Below, one piece after another: positions 7,519 to 15,229 of a stretch of DNA of 64,000 nucleotides. Both the position numbers and the translations under genes were made by a program. Where the stretch lies: positions 1-64,000 of the forward strand of contig CAKQXD010000005.1 of assembly GCA_934281605.1 (NCBI GenBank), read 5' to 3'. The first letter of the stretch is position 1. Each line of letters begins with the position of its first letter. The notes beneath the pieces are model-generated. The model did not search any database. It was not told the DNA's origin and worked only from the letters and a program-made list of their open reading frames with translations. Origin of the DNA: an uncultured Clostridia bacterium (GTDB lineage Bacteria; Bacillota; Clostridia; Peptostreptococcales; Anaerovoracaceae).

Positions 7519-8982
7519 TTATTTGTCACTTTCTACGATAGATTTTCTAGCGTATTCTTCACCAAAGATCAGGTATTCACGCTCAGCTGCTGTAACGTGG
7601 GAGTAGCTGCTGCAGCGAACAGAGATTGCCAGAATGATACCGATTACTGTCCACAGACCTACCATGATCCATTCCATGTGACCCAGTCCACCGGATGGGC
7701 TGAACGGCAGATAGATGCATATGAACAATCCGGAAGATACGATTGCCAGGATAGCCATAAACTTGCCCAGAGGAGCCTTGAATGGTCTTTCCGTATTCGG
7801 TTCATCCACCTTTAACTTGTAGAATGCAATTGCAGCGCAGAAGTATGCTACTACAGTACCGAAGGAAGATGCATCTACAAACCAGCCCAGCGCATTCTTT
7901 CCGAGGAAAATGGATGCCAGACCCAGTGCTCCAACCAGGATCAGAGCCGCTGTCGGCGAATTGTATTTCGGGTGAAGTTTTGCAAATACAGGCGGGAGCA
8001 TCTTAGCTCTTGCCAGTGCGAAGATGATTCTCGTTGCTCCAATATACATAGCGTTCCAGCTTGTCAGGATACCGCCGATACCAGCGATGATAACGAAGGA
8101 TCCGAAGATCTTGGATCCAAATACATAAGTAGCGATGTCAGCCACCGGAATGCTGGCAGTGTCACGAACGGATGCCGGTGCTCCGAAGGAGGAACCCAGG
8201 ATCATCAGAATGTACCAGACAGCTCCTAATACGATAGCTAAGATAACCATTTTGCCGACCTGCTTCATCGGGATCTTCATATCCTCTACAGACTGCGGGA
8301 TAACGTCAAATCCAACGAACATAGCCGGGGCTGCCATTAATACAATAAAGATACCATTAAATCCATCAGAGAACGTAGGCAGTGCATTGGCAGCATCACC
8401 TAATGTTACGCCGCCGATGAAGAACATCAGACCGCCTGCAACCAGTGCCAGTGCTGCGATGGTGTTTACGATCTTGGCAAAGCTCATACCGATCCAGTTA
8501 CAGATAATAGTGAATACAGTACCTGCTACTGCGATGATAACCCATGGCAGTGTTACATCATATCCTTCGATAGAATAAAGAACATCCGCATTATGCGTCA
8601 GCTGTGGGATCAGATATTCTACCGCACTACCGAATGCCGGACCTTCCCAGCATGCTACAGCTACATAAGCAAAGGCCATCGCCCAGGCCGCAAACCAGCC
8701 AAATTTATATCCTCCAGCTCTGTAGGCAAATACCAGTACGCCTCCAGTCTGCGGGATCATCGGACAAAGTTCTGCAAAAGCCATTCCAATAAATCCACAA
8801 ACCAGACCGGCAATCACAAATGCTATGATAGCTCCTAAACTACCTGCGGAGCTTACCCAGCCTCCTGCAAGCATTACCCAGCCCCATCCTACAACGGAAC
8901 CAAAGGCGAACGCCCAGATCTCTCCTCTTCCAAGAGTTTTGGCAAAAGTCTGTCGTTCCAGATTACTGTTCTGTGTACTCAT
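7519..8982 (-). CDS. APC-superfamily amino acid permease
   Basis: A 487-residue membrane protein with about 12 hydrophobic segments. The N-terminal RGEIWAFAFGSVVGWGWVML segment contains the G-rich helix 1 motif of APC transporters that binds the substrate's amino and carboxyl groups. A hydrophilic tail of about 35 residues follows the last helix. It has its own sigma-54 promoter (9081-9098) and enhancer dyad (9249-9266) and sits alone between two terminators. It is therefore likely to import the amino acid or amine that the island degrades. Confidence 0.88.
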   Translation of the reverse strand: MSTQNSNLERQTFAKTLGRGEIWAFAFGSVVGWGWVMLAGGWVSSAGSLGAIIAFVIAGLVCGFIGMAFAELCPMIPQTGGVLVFAYRAGGYKFGWFAAWAMAFAYVAVACWEGPAFGSAVEYLIPQLTHNADVLYSIEGYDVTLPWVIIAVAGTVFTIICNWIGMSFAKIVNTIAALALVAGGLMFFIGGVTLGDAANALPTFSDGFNGIFIVLMAAPAMFVGFDVIPQSVEDMKIPMKQVGKMVILAIVLGAVWYILMILGSSFGAPASVRDTASIPVADIATYVFGSKIFGSFVIIAGIGGILTSWNAMYIGATRIIFALARAKMLPPVFAKLHPKYNSPTAALILVGALGLASIFLGKNALGWFVDASSFGTVVAYFCAAIAFYKLKVDEPNTERPFKAPLGKFMAILAIVSSGLFICIYLPFSPSGGLGHMEWIMVGLWTVIGIILAISVRCSSYSHVTAAEREYLIFGEEYARKSIVESDK

Positions 8983-9080
8983 ACTTTTTCCTTTCTCATT
9001 TCATATAAATGTTTCGAATCGTTTTGTAATAAATAAAATGTCAATTATAATAACTTTCTTTCGGCGCCTGCCTATAATAA

Positions 9081-9098
9081 TCGCAAATTACGTGCCAA
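9081..9098 (-). promoter_or_regulatory. Sigma-54 (-24/-12) promoter of APC permease 2
   Basis: The minus strand reads TTGGCACGTAATTTGCGA, with a perfect TTGGCACG-N4-TTGC core. The predicted transcription start is near 9071, leaving a leader of about 90 bases. Confidence 0.9.
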
Positions 9099-9248
9099 CT
9101 TATTCATTTTTTCATTCTTTTTATTTTATTTTAAATATGGGCTCAAACGCCTGATTTCAACAGGTTTCGACAGAGCTCTATAAATTTTCTAAAAATTTTA
9201 TTTATTCAAAATTCAATAACGAATATTGATTCATTTTTAATTCGTCGT

Positions 9249-9266
9249 GTATTCATTGATGAATAC
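9249..9266. promoter_or_regulatory. Putative enhancer (UAS) dyad TATTCA-N4-TGAATA
   Basis: GTATTCATTGATGAATAC is a perfect inverted repeat about 153 bp upstream of the -24 element at 9095-9096. Further ATTCA/TGAAT half sites occur in 9200-9240. The rest of this 348-bp gene-free stretch is AT-rich with no other recognisable signal except the LysR-operon terminator. Confidence 0.65.
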
Positions 9267-9276
9267 TTGCAAGTAC

Positions 9277-9316
9277 AAAAAAGATGCCTCACTTCTTGTG
9301 AAAAGTATGGCATCTT
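9277..9316 (-). terminator. Terminator of the SnoaL/MFS/LysR operon
   Basis: GATGCC / GGCATC stem around a 20-base loop, with an A-run on the plus strand (T-run on the minus strand transcript), 15 bp past the LysR stop. Confidence 0.65.
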
Positions 9317-9330
9317 CCATGCAAAACTTA

Positions 9331-10263
9331 TTATTTGAAATAAGAACTGTCTGGCTCGCTATATTCGCTAAGTATGCTTTGCAGCGATTCCAGATACTGT
9401 TTGGCCACATCGCTCATCTGCGTCGTTCGCTTCTTTAGTACGACGATACGGATTGATTGGGAATTTTTCATGGATCTCGCTACGATATTTTTATCCTGAC
9501 ATTCATCTGCCAGGGTCCTAGGTCCTACAGTAAAACTGTTGGAATACCGTAGCAGGTCTTCTAAAGTCGCTCGATCATTGACCAGAAGGTTTTTGGGGAA
9601 TCGCATCCGATCCACCACTTTTTCTGCAAAGTAATTAGAATTACCTCCCTGCAGGTACACGATATATGGGTATCCTGTCAGGTCCTCCAAGCACACTGGA
9701 TCACATCCGGCGCACGGATGATCCGCCGACAACAGTACATATATTTTCAAAGTCGCTACTTCCAGACTCTCCACATCACTACTCTCGACGATCCGGGTAA
9801 GGACCGTTTCATTATTCTGATTAAAATAGAGAATCCCCAGCTCGCTCTTACCAGAAGCAACGTTATTGATCACCTCATGAGTCTGGGTTTCCACCAGATC
9901 GATAGTGTAATTCTGTGTATCAATTTTCTCCAGTGTCCTGCAAAAGGCCTTTGTTACAAAACTGTAATGCTGGCTGGAAATGGAGAATATGGTCTTCTTC
10001 GTATTGTTCTTTCCAAAGAAGTACTCCCGCATCAAGTCTTCTTGCTCCAGCACCTGCTTCGCGTAACAGAGAAAAGCTTCTCCATCGTTGGTGATTTCCA
10101 CGCCCTTGGCAGAACGACTGAAAATTTCAATGTTAAATTCACTTTCAATATTTCGGATCGCCGTCGTAATGCTGGGCTGCGTTACGAAAAGCTTCTCCGC
10201 TGCTTCTGAAATGCTCCCATAACGGGCAACTTCTATAATATAACGTAACTGCTGTAATGTCAT
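9331..10263 (-). CDS. LysR-family transcriptional regulator
   Basis: A 310-residue LysR-type regulator. The N-terminal winged helix-turn-helix is clear (LRYIIEVARYGSISEAAEKL, TQPSITTAIRNIE), followed by a periplasmic-binding-protein-like effector domain from about residue 90. Unusually it is the last gene of the operon it presumably controls, nine bases after the SnoaL-like gene, rather than being divergent. A T-N11-A type sequence (TTC-N7-GAA) near the operon promoter at 14661-14673 could be its target. The inducer is unknown. Confidence 0.92.
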   Translation of the reverse strand: MTLQQLRYIIEVARYGSISEAAEKLFVTQPSITTAIRNIESEFNIEIFSRSAKGVEITNDGEAFLCYAKQVLEQEDLMREYFFGKNNTKKTIFSISSQHYSFVTKAFCRTLEKIDTQNYTIDLVETQTHEVINNVASGKSELGILYFNQNNETVLTRIVESSDVESLEVATLKIYVLLSADHPCAGCDPVCLEDLTGYPYIVYLQGGNSNYFAEKVVDRMRFPKNLLVNDRATLEDLLRYSNSFTVGPRTLADECQDKNIVARSMKNSQSIRIVVLKKRTTQMSDVAKQYLESLQSILSEYSEPDSSYFK

Positions 10264-10272
10264 ATTAACCCC

Positions 10273-10821
10273 CTACATGGTCAGGCACTGCCGTTTTACT
10301 TCAGTTCCTTCAACGACCCATTCTTCTACCACACGCCATCTTCCATCTATCTTTTTTACGGTCAGCTCGCAAATGGAGTAAAGAGGGATACCATTCTTTC
10401 CCAGCCATTTGCCGGTCGGTGGGCCATACTGACTCCATCCATCGTTGTCGATACCAAGAAGCGATGACTGTCCGAAGCAGTACCCATTCTCTTCATTGCC
10501 TTCTACGATAATATCGACAAATTCATTGATCTGATCCGGCCAGGCACAGACAGCACCAAGCGTTCCTTCAATCGTAGGGCGAAATCCAACCTTTAGCACA
10601 CCATTTTCCCCATGAAAAATAGTCTGGTCACAGTAAAACTTGCTGATGGTCCCTACACATTTATATTCCCAGATCCATCGTGTATAACTAATAAACAGTT
10701 CTGCCACTTCTTCTGGCAAATGCAGTTCGCAGTTTCTGACATAGTTTTCAAACTGCTTTCTTTTTTCTGTTTGATCCGGATCCCTGACAGGGATCGAATT
10801 CGGTCTGCTTAAATCTAGCAT
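10273..10821 (-). CDS. NTF2/SnoaL-like protein, copy A
   Basis: A 182-residue protein of the SnoaL-like/NTF2 alpha+beta-barrel superfamily, which includes polyketide cyclases, steroid isomerases and dehydratases. Features include the N-terminal RWIWEYKCVG helix, PDQINEFVDIIVEG, SQYGPPTGK (the SnoaL-type PPTGK turn) and the C-terminal IDGRWRVVEEWVVEG strand pair. It aligns end to end, at roughly 60-65% identity by eye, with the N-terminal 180 residues of copy C. The two copies flank two related MFS genes, pointing to duplication of a transporter-plus-enzyme module. The reaction is unknown. Confidence 0.8.
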   Translation of the reverse strand: MLDLSRPNSIPVRDPDQTEKRKQFENYVRNCELHLPEEVAELFISYTRWIWEYKCVGTISKFYCDQTIFHGENGVLKVGFRPTIEGTLGAVCAWPDQINEFVDIIVEGNEENGYCFGQSSLLGIDNDGWSQYGPPTGKWLGKNGIPLYSICELTVKKIDGRWRVVEEWVVEGTEVKRQCLTM

Positions 10822-10839
10822 GTTTTCTCCTTTACTTCT

Positions 10840-12063
10840 TTAGTCCATATTTTTTGCAATGTGAGACTGTTCCTGCACTTCTTTGTTCAATAAATGGGTC
10901 GGTAGCAGCTTCCTGGAAAAACAACCGATCACGATGACTGCAGCGGCCAAAATAAAATAAGTGACCTTCAAGCTGGTAGCTTCCAGAATATAACCTGAAA
11001 TGATAGGGCCTACCGTCAGTCCTACGGAATAGATACTCTGATACAAACCCATTCTCGAAGTCTGCACCTCCGGTCTGACCCCCATGATGATCAGCGCCAG
11101 CAGCACAGTCACGGTCATTCCGAAGAAAAATCCTCCCGCCGCCTGCAGCACATACAGCATGATGAGATTCGGAGAAAATGGCATTAGGATAGCAATGACT
11201 CCCTGCCCCAGCGCTCCGACAGTCACAGTCCTGACCAAACCAAACTTCTGAAAGAAGATTCCTGATAAAGCCGTTGCAATGCTGTTAAAAATCATGAACA
11301 GGTTTGGCAGGATCGTCAGTGCCACTGCATCGCCGCCCAGTTCATGCACCATGAGCGGCTGCAGCAGATCTCTGCCGGCATAAGTGGTCATCATCGCTAC
11401 GCTGGCAACCAGACCCAGGATCCAGACATCCTTGTCCAGCAGCTGCTCCTTGCCATAGGACCATGCCGTCTTGGCATCAACACCAGTAACAACATCCTGC
11501 TCTTTGATAAGAAACAGCAGAAACCAGCCGATGATCGCCGCAATGACTGCAACTACAAAAGAATATTCATATCCTAGAAGTTTGGCCACTGTTCCACCGA
11601 TATTCATTCCGATAAAAGGTCCAATGGTCGAGGCAAGCTGGATCATGCCCATAGCCTTTGGAATATCTTCATCTCTGAAATAGGAAGCAAACAGCACCGT
11701 GTACAATACCCACGTACCTCCTGTCACACCATCCGCGATCTTTCCAAAGGAAAGTGTTGTGATAGACGGAAACAGGAATGCCAGCAGCCAGCAGACTACG
11801 GTAAGCATCAGTCCCAACTGGACCAGGATCTTACGCTTGCGAAACATCTCTGCAAAAATACCAATGGGGAACCGCACTACAATAGAAGCGGCTCCTGCGA
11901 TGGACAGCACCAGTCCGATTTTAGATACCGGGATTCCCAGCTGCATCGCATATGGTGTAATATACGGGTCGAAAGAAGAGATACATATGAAGAATAATAC
12001 ACCCACGATAAAAAACAATATTAATTGCAAGTTTCGATTTCCTACTGTATTATTTTGATTCAT
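10840..12063 (-). CDS. MFS transporter, copy 1
   Basis: A 407-residue major facilitator with about 12 hydrophobic helices. The helix 2-3 loop shows the MFS signature as RFPIGIFAEMFRKRK. It is a clear paralogue of the next gene (12110-13312): both start with an ILFFIVGVLFF/VLFFIISVLFF helix and share the RFPIGIFA-F-KRK loop. It is co-transcribed with SnoaL-like genes, so its substrate is presumably what those proteins act on. RBS GGAGGG precedes the ATG. Confidence 0.9.
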   Translation of the reverse strand: MNQNNTVGNRNLQLILFFIVGVLFFICISSFDPYITPYAMQLGIPVSKIGLVLSIAGAASIVVRFPIGIFAEMFRKRKILVQLGLMLTVVCWLLAFLFPSITTLSFGKIADGVTGGTWVLYTVLFASYFRDEDIPKAMGMIQLASTIGPFIGMNIGGTVAKLLGYEYSFVVAVIAAIIGWFLLFLIKEQDVVTGVDAKTAWSYGKEQLLDKDVWILGLVASVAMMTTYAGRDLLQPLMVHELGGDAVALTILPNLFMIFNSIATALSGIFFQKFGLVRTVTVGALGQGVIAILMPFSPNLIMLYVLQAAGGFFFGMTVTVLLALIIMGVRPEVQTSRMGLYQSIYSVGLTVGPIISGYILEATSLKVTYFILAAAVIVIGCFSRKLLPTHLLNKEVQEQSHIAKNMD

Positions 12064-12109
12064 GTTTCCCTCCTTTATTCCGACTCGACTTAATTCATTT
12101 CTAATGCAT

Positions 12110-13312
12110 TTACTTGTTTTCTGAAGCTGCTTTCTTTAACCTTACCAGTTCTTTCGGCACAAGCAGTTTCGTCAGTACTGCGATCAGCAGAACTGCACCA
12201 CCCATAATGTATGCACAATGAGTTACCGACAGTGCTCCAGAAATGATACCTGCACCCATAGGTCCGATCCACAGGCCGATGGAGTAGAAGCTCTGCAGAA
12301 ATCCCATACGTGTCGTCTGGTATTCCTTCGGCACACCCATGATGATCAGGGACAGCAGCATCGTGAAGTTCATCGTAAAGAAAAAACCGATTGCACAATG
12401 CAGCAGGTAAACCATGATCAGACTGGAAGCGTGCGGCATGATGATGCAGGCCAGTCCCAAGCCAATGGCGCCGACAGCTACAGTCCATTCTACGCCCAGT
12501 AACTTATAGAAGAGGAATCCAACCAGCGGTGATGCTACGATACAGGAAATACGGAAACAATTTGCTGTGATAGCGATTTCCGCTCCGCCACCGCCTAAGG
12601 ATCCAACGATGGTCGGTGTCAGGAAATCCATGTACGCATACGTTGCCATCATTGGCAGCGTTGCCAGAATACCGATACGCCATACATTCCTGTCTTTTAC
12701 CTGCTTCTTAGCGATTTCCCACGTTTCTGCCGGTGTTGCAGCCGGGTTGCTATCAGGTTCTTTCAGGATCAGCAGAAGAATGCTGGCCAGTATCGCTGCT
12801 GCTACTGCAATCAGGAATGAATACTGGAAATCAAAGAGTTCTGCTGCAGCACCGCCTGCCGTCGCACCGATGATCGGTCCGATGGATGATGCCAGATTGA
12901 TCACACCGATGGATCCCGGTATTTCCTCTTCTGTAAAGAAATTAGAGAAAAGAACAGTGTATATAACCCAGGTCGCACCCGTGATGCCGCCGACACCCTT
13001 TGCAATAAACAGCGTCGCATAAGTAGGTGCCAGGAATGCTATCAGCCAAGCAACGGCGCTCAGCATAAGGCCAATGATGCAGACCAGCTTTCTCTTCTTA
13101 AACAACTGTGCGAAAATACCAATCGGGAACCGGATAAACATGGATACCATTCCGGTTGCCCCCAAGATCACACCGATCTGTGCTGGAGTCATACCCTGCC
13201 CCTGTGCAAATGGCGTAACATAGGAAGAGTAGGCGGAAATTGATACAAAGAACAATACACTAATGATAAAAAACAATACTATTTGAACTTTTCTATTATA
13301 ACTTGCAGCCAT
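12110..13312 (-). CDS. MFS transporter, copy 2
   Basis: A 400-residue MFS protein, paralogous to copy 1, with about 12 membrane helices and the loop RFPIGIFAQLFKKRK. There are 18 bp to the upstream SnoaL-like gene and 46 bp to copy 1. Two related transporters in one operon suggest either two substrates, an importer and an exporter, or a duplicated module. The direction of transport cannot be read from sequence. Confidence 0.9.
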   Translation of the reverse strand: MAASYNRKVQIVLFFIISVLFFVSISAYSSYVTPFAQGQGMTPAQIGVILGATGMVSMFIRFPIGIFAQLFKKRKLVCIIGLMLSAVAWLIAFLAPTYATLFIAKGVGGITGATWVIYTVLFSNFFTEEEIPGSIGVINLASSIGPIIGATAGGAAAELFDFQYSFLIAVAAAILASILLLILKEPDSNPAATPAETWEIAKKQVKDRNVWRIGILATLPMMATYAYMDFLTPTIVGSLGGGGAEIAITANCFRISCIVASPLVGFLFYKLLGVEWTVAVGAIGLGLACIIMPHASSLIMVYLLHCAIGFFFTMNFTMLLSLIIMGVPKEYQTTRMGFLQSFYSIGLWIGPMGAGIISGALSVTHCAYIMGGAVLLIAVLTKLLVPKELVRLKKAASENK

Positions 13313-13330
13313 AGTTAATCCTCTTTTCTA

Positions 13331-13855
13331 CTAGATCCCCATAATCTGAGCATCACGAATTGTATCTTCACTATCAGAATCTACTGCGAATGTAATCTTC
13401 CACTTGCCGTCAATCTTCTTCAGATACATCAATGTCAAGTTCAGGCACTTGTCTTCCAGAGACTTGCCTGTTGCCGGGCCATACTTGCTGAGGCCTGTAT
13501 TATGGCCCTTGTATCTGAGACGACGAAACGCCTTAAAGGATTCATCACTTTCTTTATTGATGATAACATTTTCCACATCAGCAACCAGATCCGGGAATGC
13601 TGCCGTAAAGGTAGAAACATTCCGGAACACTTCATCCGGTCCTACCAGTTTTTCGCAATTCTGTTTAATGACTTCCGCGTCCTCTGCATAGAAGTCATAG
13701 ATCATGCCAAGCATTTTGTAATCATAAATGAGGGCAGTCAGATCCTTGACATACTGACGTGCATCCTCCACATCCTCCATCGGATTGGCATATACTGCAT
13801 CACACAATTCTTCGATTTTATCCATATAAATATCACTTCTCATTTTCTCGTACAT
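13331..13855 (-). CDS. NTF2/SnoaL-like protein, copy B
   Basis: A 174-residue divergent relative of copies A and C. It keeps the SnoaL-type motif LSKYGPATGK and the terminal KIDGKWKITF strand, but lacks the RWIWEYK block. The start at 13853-13855 has GGAGG seven bases upstream and lies two bases after the stop of copy C, so translation is probably coupled. A heteromeric NTF2-fold complex with A and C is possible but unproven. Confidence 0.75.
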   Translation of the reverse strand: MYEKMRSDIYMDKIEELCDAVYANPMEDVEDARQYVKDLTALIYDYKMLGMIYDFYAEDAEVIKQNCEKLVGPDEVFRNVSTFTAAFPDLVADVENVIINKESDESFKAFRRLRYKGHNTGLSKYGPATGKSLEDKCLNLTLMYLKKIDGKWKITFAVDSDSEDTIRDAQIMGI

Positions 13856-13857
13856 GA

Positions 13858-14580
13858 TTATTCCTCCATTTCTGCATCCGGAAGTTCTCCGTCTGTCATT
13901 CCCATAACCTTCAGCGCCGCCTCTGCAGCCTTTGCCGCTGCCTGTGCTGCTTCTGCCGCTGCCTGTGCTACCTTTACAACCGTGTCATCTTCCGGCATGA
14001 TCCCGATGTTCCGTTCCACTTCTTCCCGGTCTGCAGCATTTAATGTCATACGTTTTACCTCTGTTCCTTCTACAACCCATTCTTCGGTACATCTCCAGCG
14101 ACCATCCACTTTTCTCAGGGTCAATTCGCAAATTGAGTAAAGAGGCACATCGCCTACACCTAGCCATTTTCCTGTTCCCGGGCCGTATTTGCTGTAACCC
14201 TTGTTGATATTTCCAAGCTTGGAGGACTGTCCAAAACTGTATCCTTCTTCTTCATTTCCCTCCACGATGATATCCACAAAATCGTTGATCTTGTCCGGAT
14301 AAGAACAGATGGACTGCAGGCTTCCCGCAATGATCGGTTCAGCACCTACGGTCACTCCCCCATTTTCCGTGTGACAGATGGTCTGATCATTGTAGAACTT
14401 GGCAACTGCACCAATGCACTTGTATTCCCAGATCCATCTCGTATAATTAATAAACAGCTCTGCTACTTCTTCCGGAACCTTCAGGCAACACTGTCTTACA
14501 TAATCTTCATAGAGTCTTCTCTTCTCTGTGCGATCCGGTGCACTGGTAGGCACAACCGGCGATTTACTTAAATCAAGCAT
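13858..14580 (-). CDS. NTF2/SnoaL-like protein, copy C, with Ala-rich tail
   Basis: A 240-residue protein and the first gene of the operon. Residues 1-180 match copy A closely (RWIWEYKCIG, SKYGPGTGK, VDGRWRCTEEWVVEG). Residues of about 200-228 form an alanine-rich helix (VAQAAAEAAQAAAKAAEAAL) followed by an acidic end, which copy A lacks. The tail looks like a single amphipathic or coiled helix that could mediate oligomerisation. RBS AGGAGG precedes the ATG. The enzymatic role is unknown; members of this fold often act as dehydratases, isomerases or cyclases. Confidence 0.8.
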   Translation of the reverse strand: MLDLSKSPVVPTSAPDRTEKRRLYEDYVRQCCLKVPEEVAELFINYTRWIWEYKCIGAVAKFYNDQTICHTENGGVTVGAEPIIAGSLQSICSYPDKINDFVDIIVEGNEEEGYSFGQSSKLGNINKGYSKYGPGTGKWLGVGDVPLYSICELTLRKVDGRWRCTEEWVVEGTEVKRMTLNAADREEVERNIGIMPEDDTVVKVAQAAAEAAQAAAKAAEAALKVMGMTDGELPDAEMEE

Positions 14581-14624
14581 GGTATCCTCCTGTAAATCAT
14601 CTTCATAATAGTAGTACGTTACTT

Positions 14625-14673
14625 CTGAAATTTCAGTTTATTTAATTATAACCATCGATATTCATTTACGGAA
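14625..14673 (-). promoter_or_regulatory. Putative promoter and operators of the SnoaL/MFS operon
   Basis: On the minus strand TATAAT (14645-14650) is preceded by a TTC-N7-GAA dyad (14661-14673; T-N11-A, a LysR-box shape) at the -35 position. It is followed near the start of transcription by the perfect 12-bp palindrome CTGAAATTTCAG (14625-14636). No sigma-54 element is visible here, so this operon appears to be controlled differently from its neighbours. Confidence 0.4.
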
Positions 14674-14776
14674 ATACACGTTCTTTTAAAATTCCATAAA
14701 TAAATTTTATACCCATAAACTCGTTGAAATGCAGGAATTACAGTCGTTACTCCACTTCTATATCAGTGTAATAAAA

Positions 14777-14812
14777 AAGCAGCTATTGAACATTTCACCT
14801 TTCAATAGCTGC
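14777..14812 (-). terminator. Terminator of the Cys-rich small protein gene
   Basis: A perfect 12-bp stem (GCAGCTATTGAA / TTCAATAGCTGC) with a 10-base loop. The minus-strand transcript continues into TTTTTT. It isolates the small gene from the SnoaL operon. Confidence 0.9.
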
Positions 14813-14831
14813 AATTATATGCAAAATATGG

Positions 14832-15110
14832 TTATTTATAAACCACCTTCTCCCGAATCAGCTCGCCCGCCTTCTCGAAGTTCTTATTGTTAATTAACAA
14901 TTTCTGCGAGCCATACTCATGGCCGATCAAGCACTCCGACTGGCAGCCGTTAACCATCATCACCAGATCGTAGGATCCATTCTCCTGGTAATAGGAGAAG
15001 TCACACGTATCCGCCAAGTCCTCCCTGATTTTTTTATAAAATGCCTCCCGATCGTAGTAGCAGTTACAGCCGCCGCAAAACAGGACCCCGATGCTTGCCT
15101 TATTTTTCAT
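14832..15110 (-). CDS. Small cysteine-rich protein, unknown function
   Basis: A 92-residue soluble protein with six cysteines. Three are clustered near the N-terminus in VLFCGGCNCYYDR (Cys12, Cys15, Cys17) and two in VNGCQSECLIG (about 56 and 60). The spacing suggests metal or Fe-S binding, or a thiol-redox role, and recalls thioredoxin-like folds, but I cannot assign a family. It is divergent from a PAS/sigma-54 activator gene with overlapping promoters, and has its own terminator. Confidence 0.7.
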   Translation of the reverse strand: MKNKASIGVLFCGGCNCYYDREAFYKKIREDLADTCDFSYYQENGSYDLVMMVNGCQSECLIGHEYGSQKLLINNKNFEKAGELIREKVVYK

Positions 15111-15127
15111 TTCTGAATACCTCTGTT

Positions 15128-15170
15128 TTGTGATATAATAGTAACGATTCTATATATTATTATATCACAA
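15128..15170. promoter_or_regulatory. Divergent overlapping promoters within a 13-bp inverted repeat
   Basis: Two perfect 13-bp arms, TTGTGATATAATA (15128-15140) and TATTATATCACAA (15158-15170), are 17 bp apart. Each arm carries an extended -10 (TGATATAAT), one firing right toward the activator gene and one left toward the Cys-rich gene. The arrangement implies interfering transcription of the pair. Confidence 0.6.
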
Positions 15171-15229
15171 TTATTGTATTTACAGCTTATATCCAGAAAA
15201 AAACGAAGTAAAATCGAGAGGTGAGGAAT

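Noticed and set aside
15104..15119. A further TATTCA-N4-TGAATA-like dyad (TTTTCA-TTTC-TGAATA)
   Set aside because: It overlaps the start codon of the Cys-rich gene, has a mismatch, and no sigma-54 promoter is near it; probably chance.
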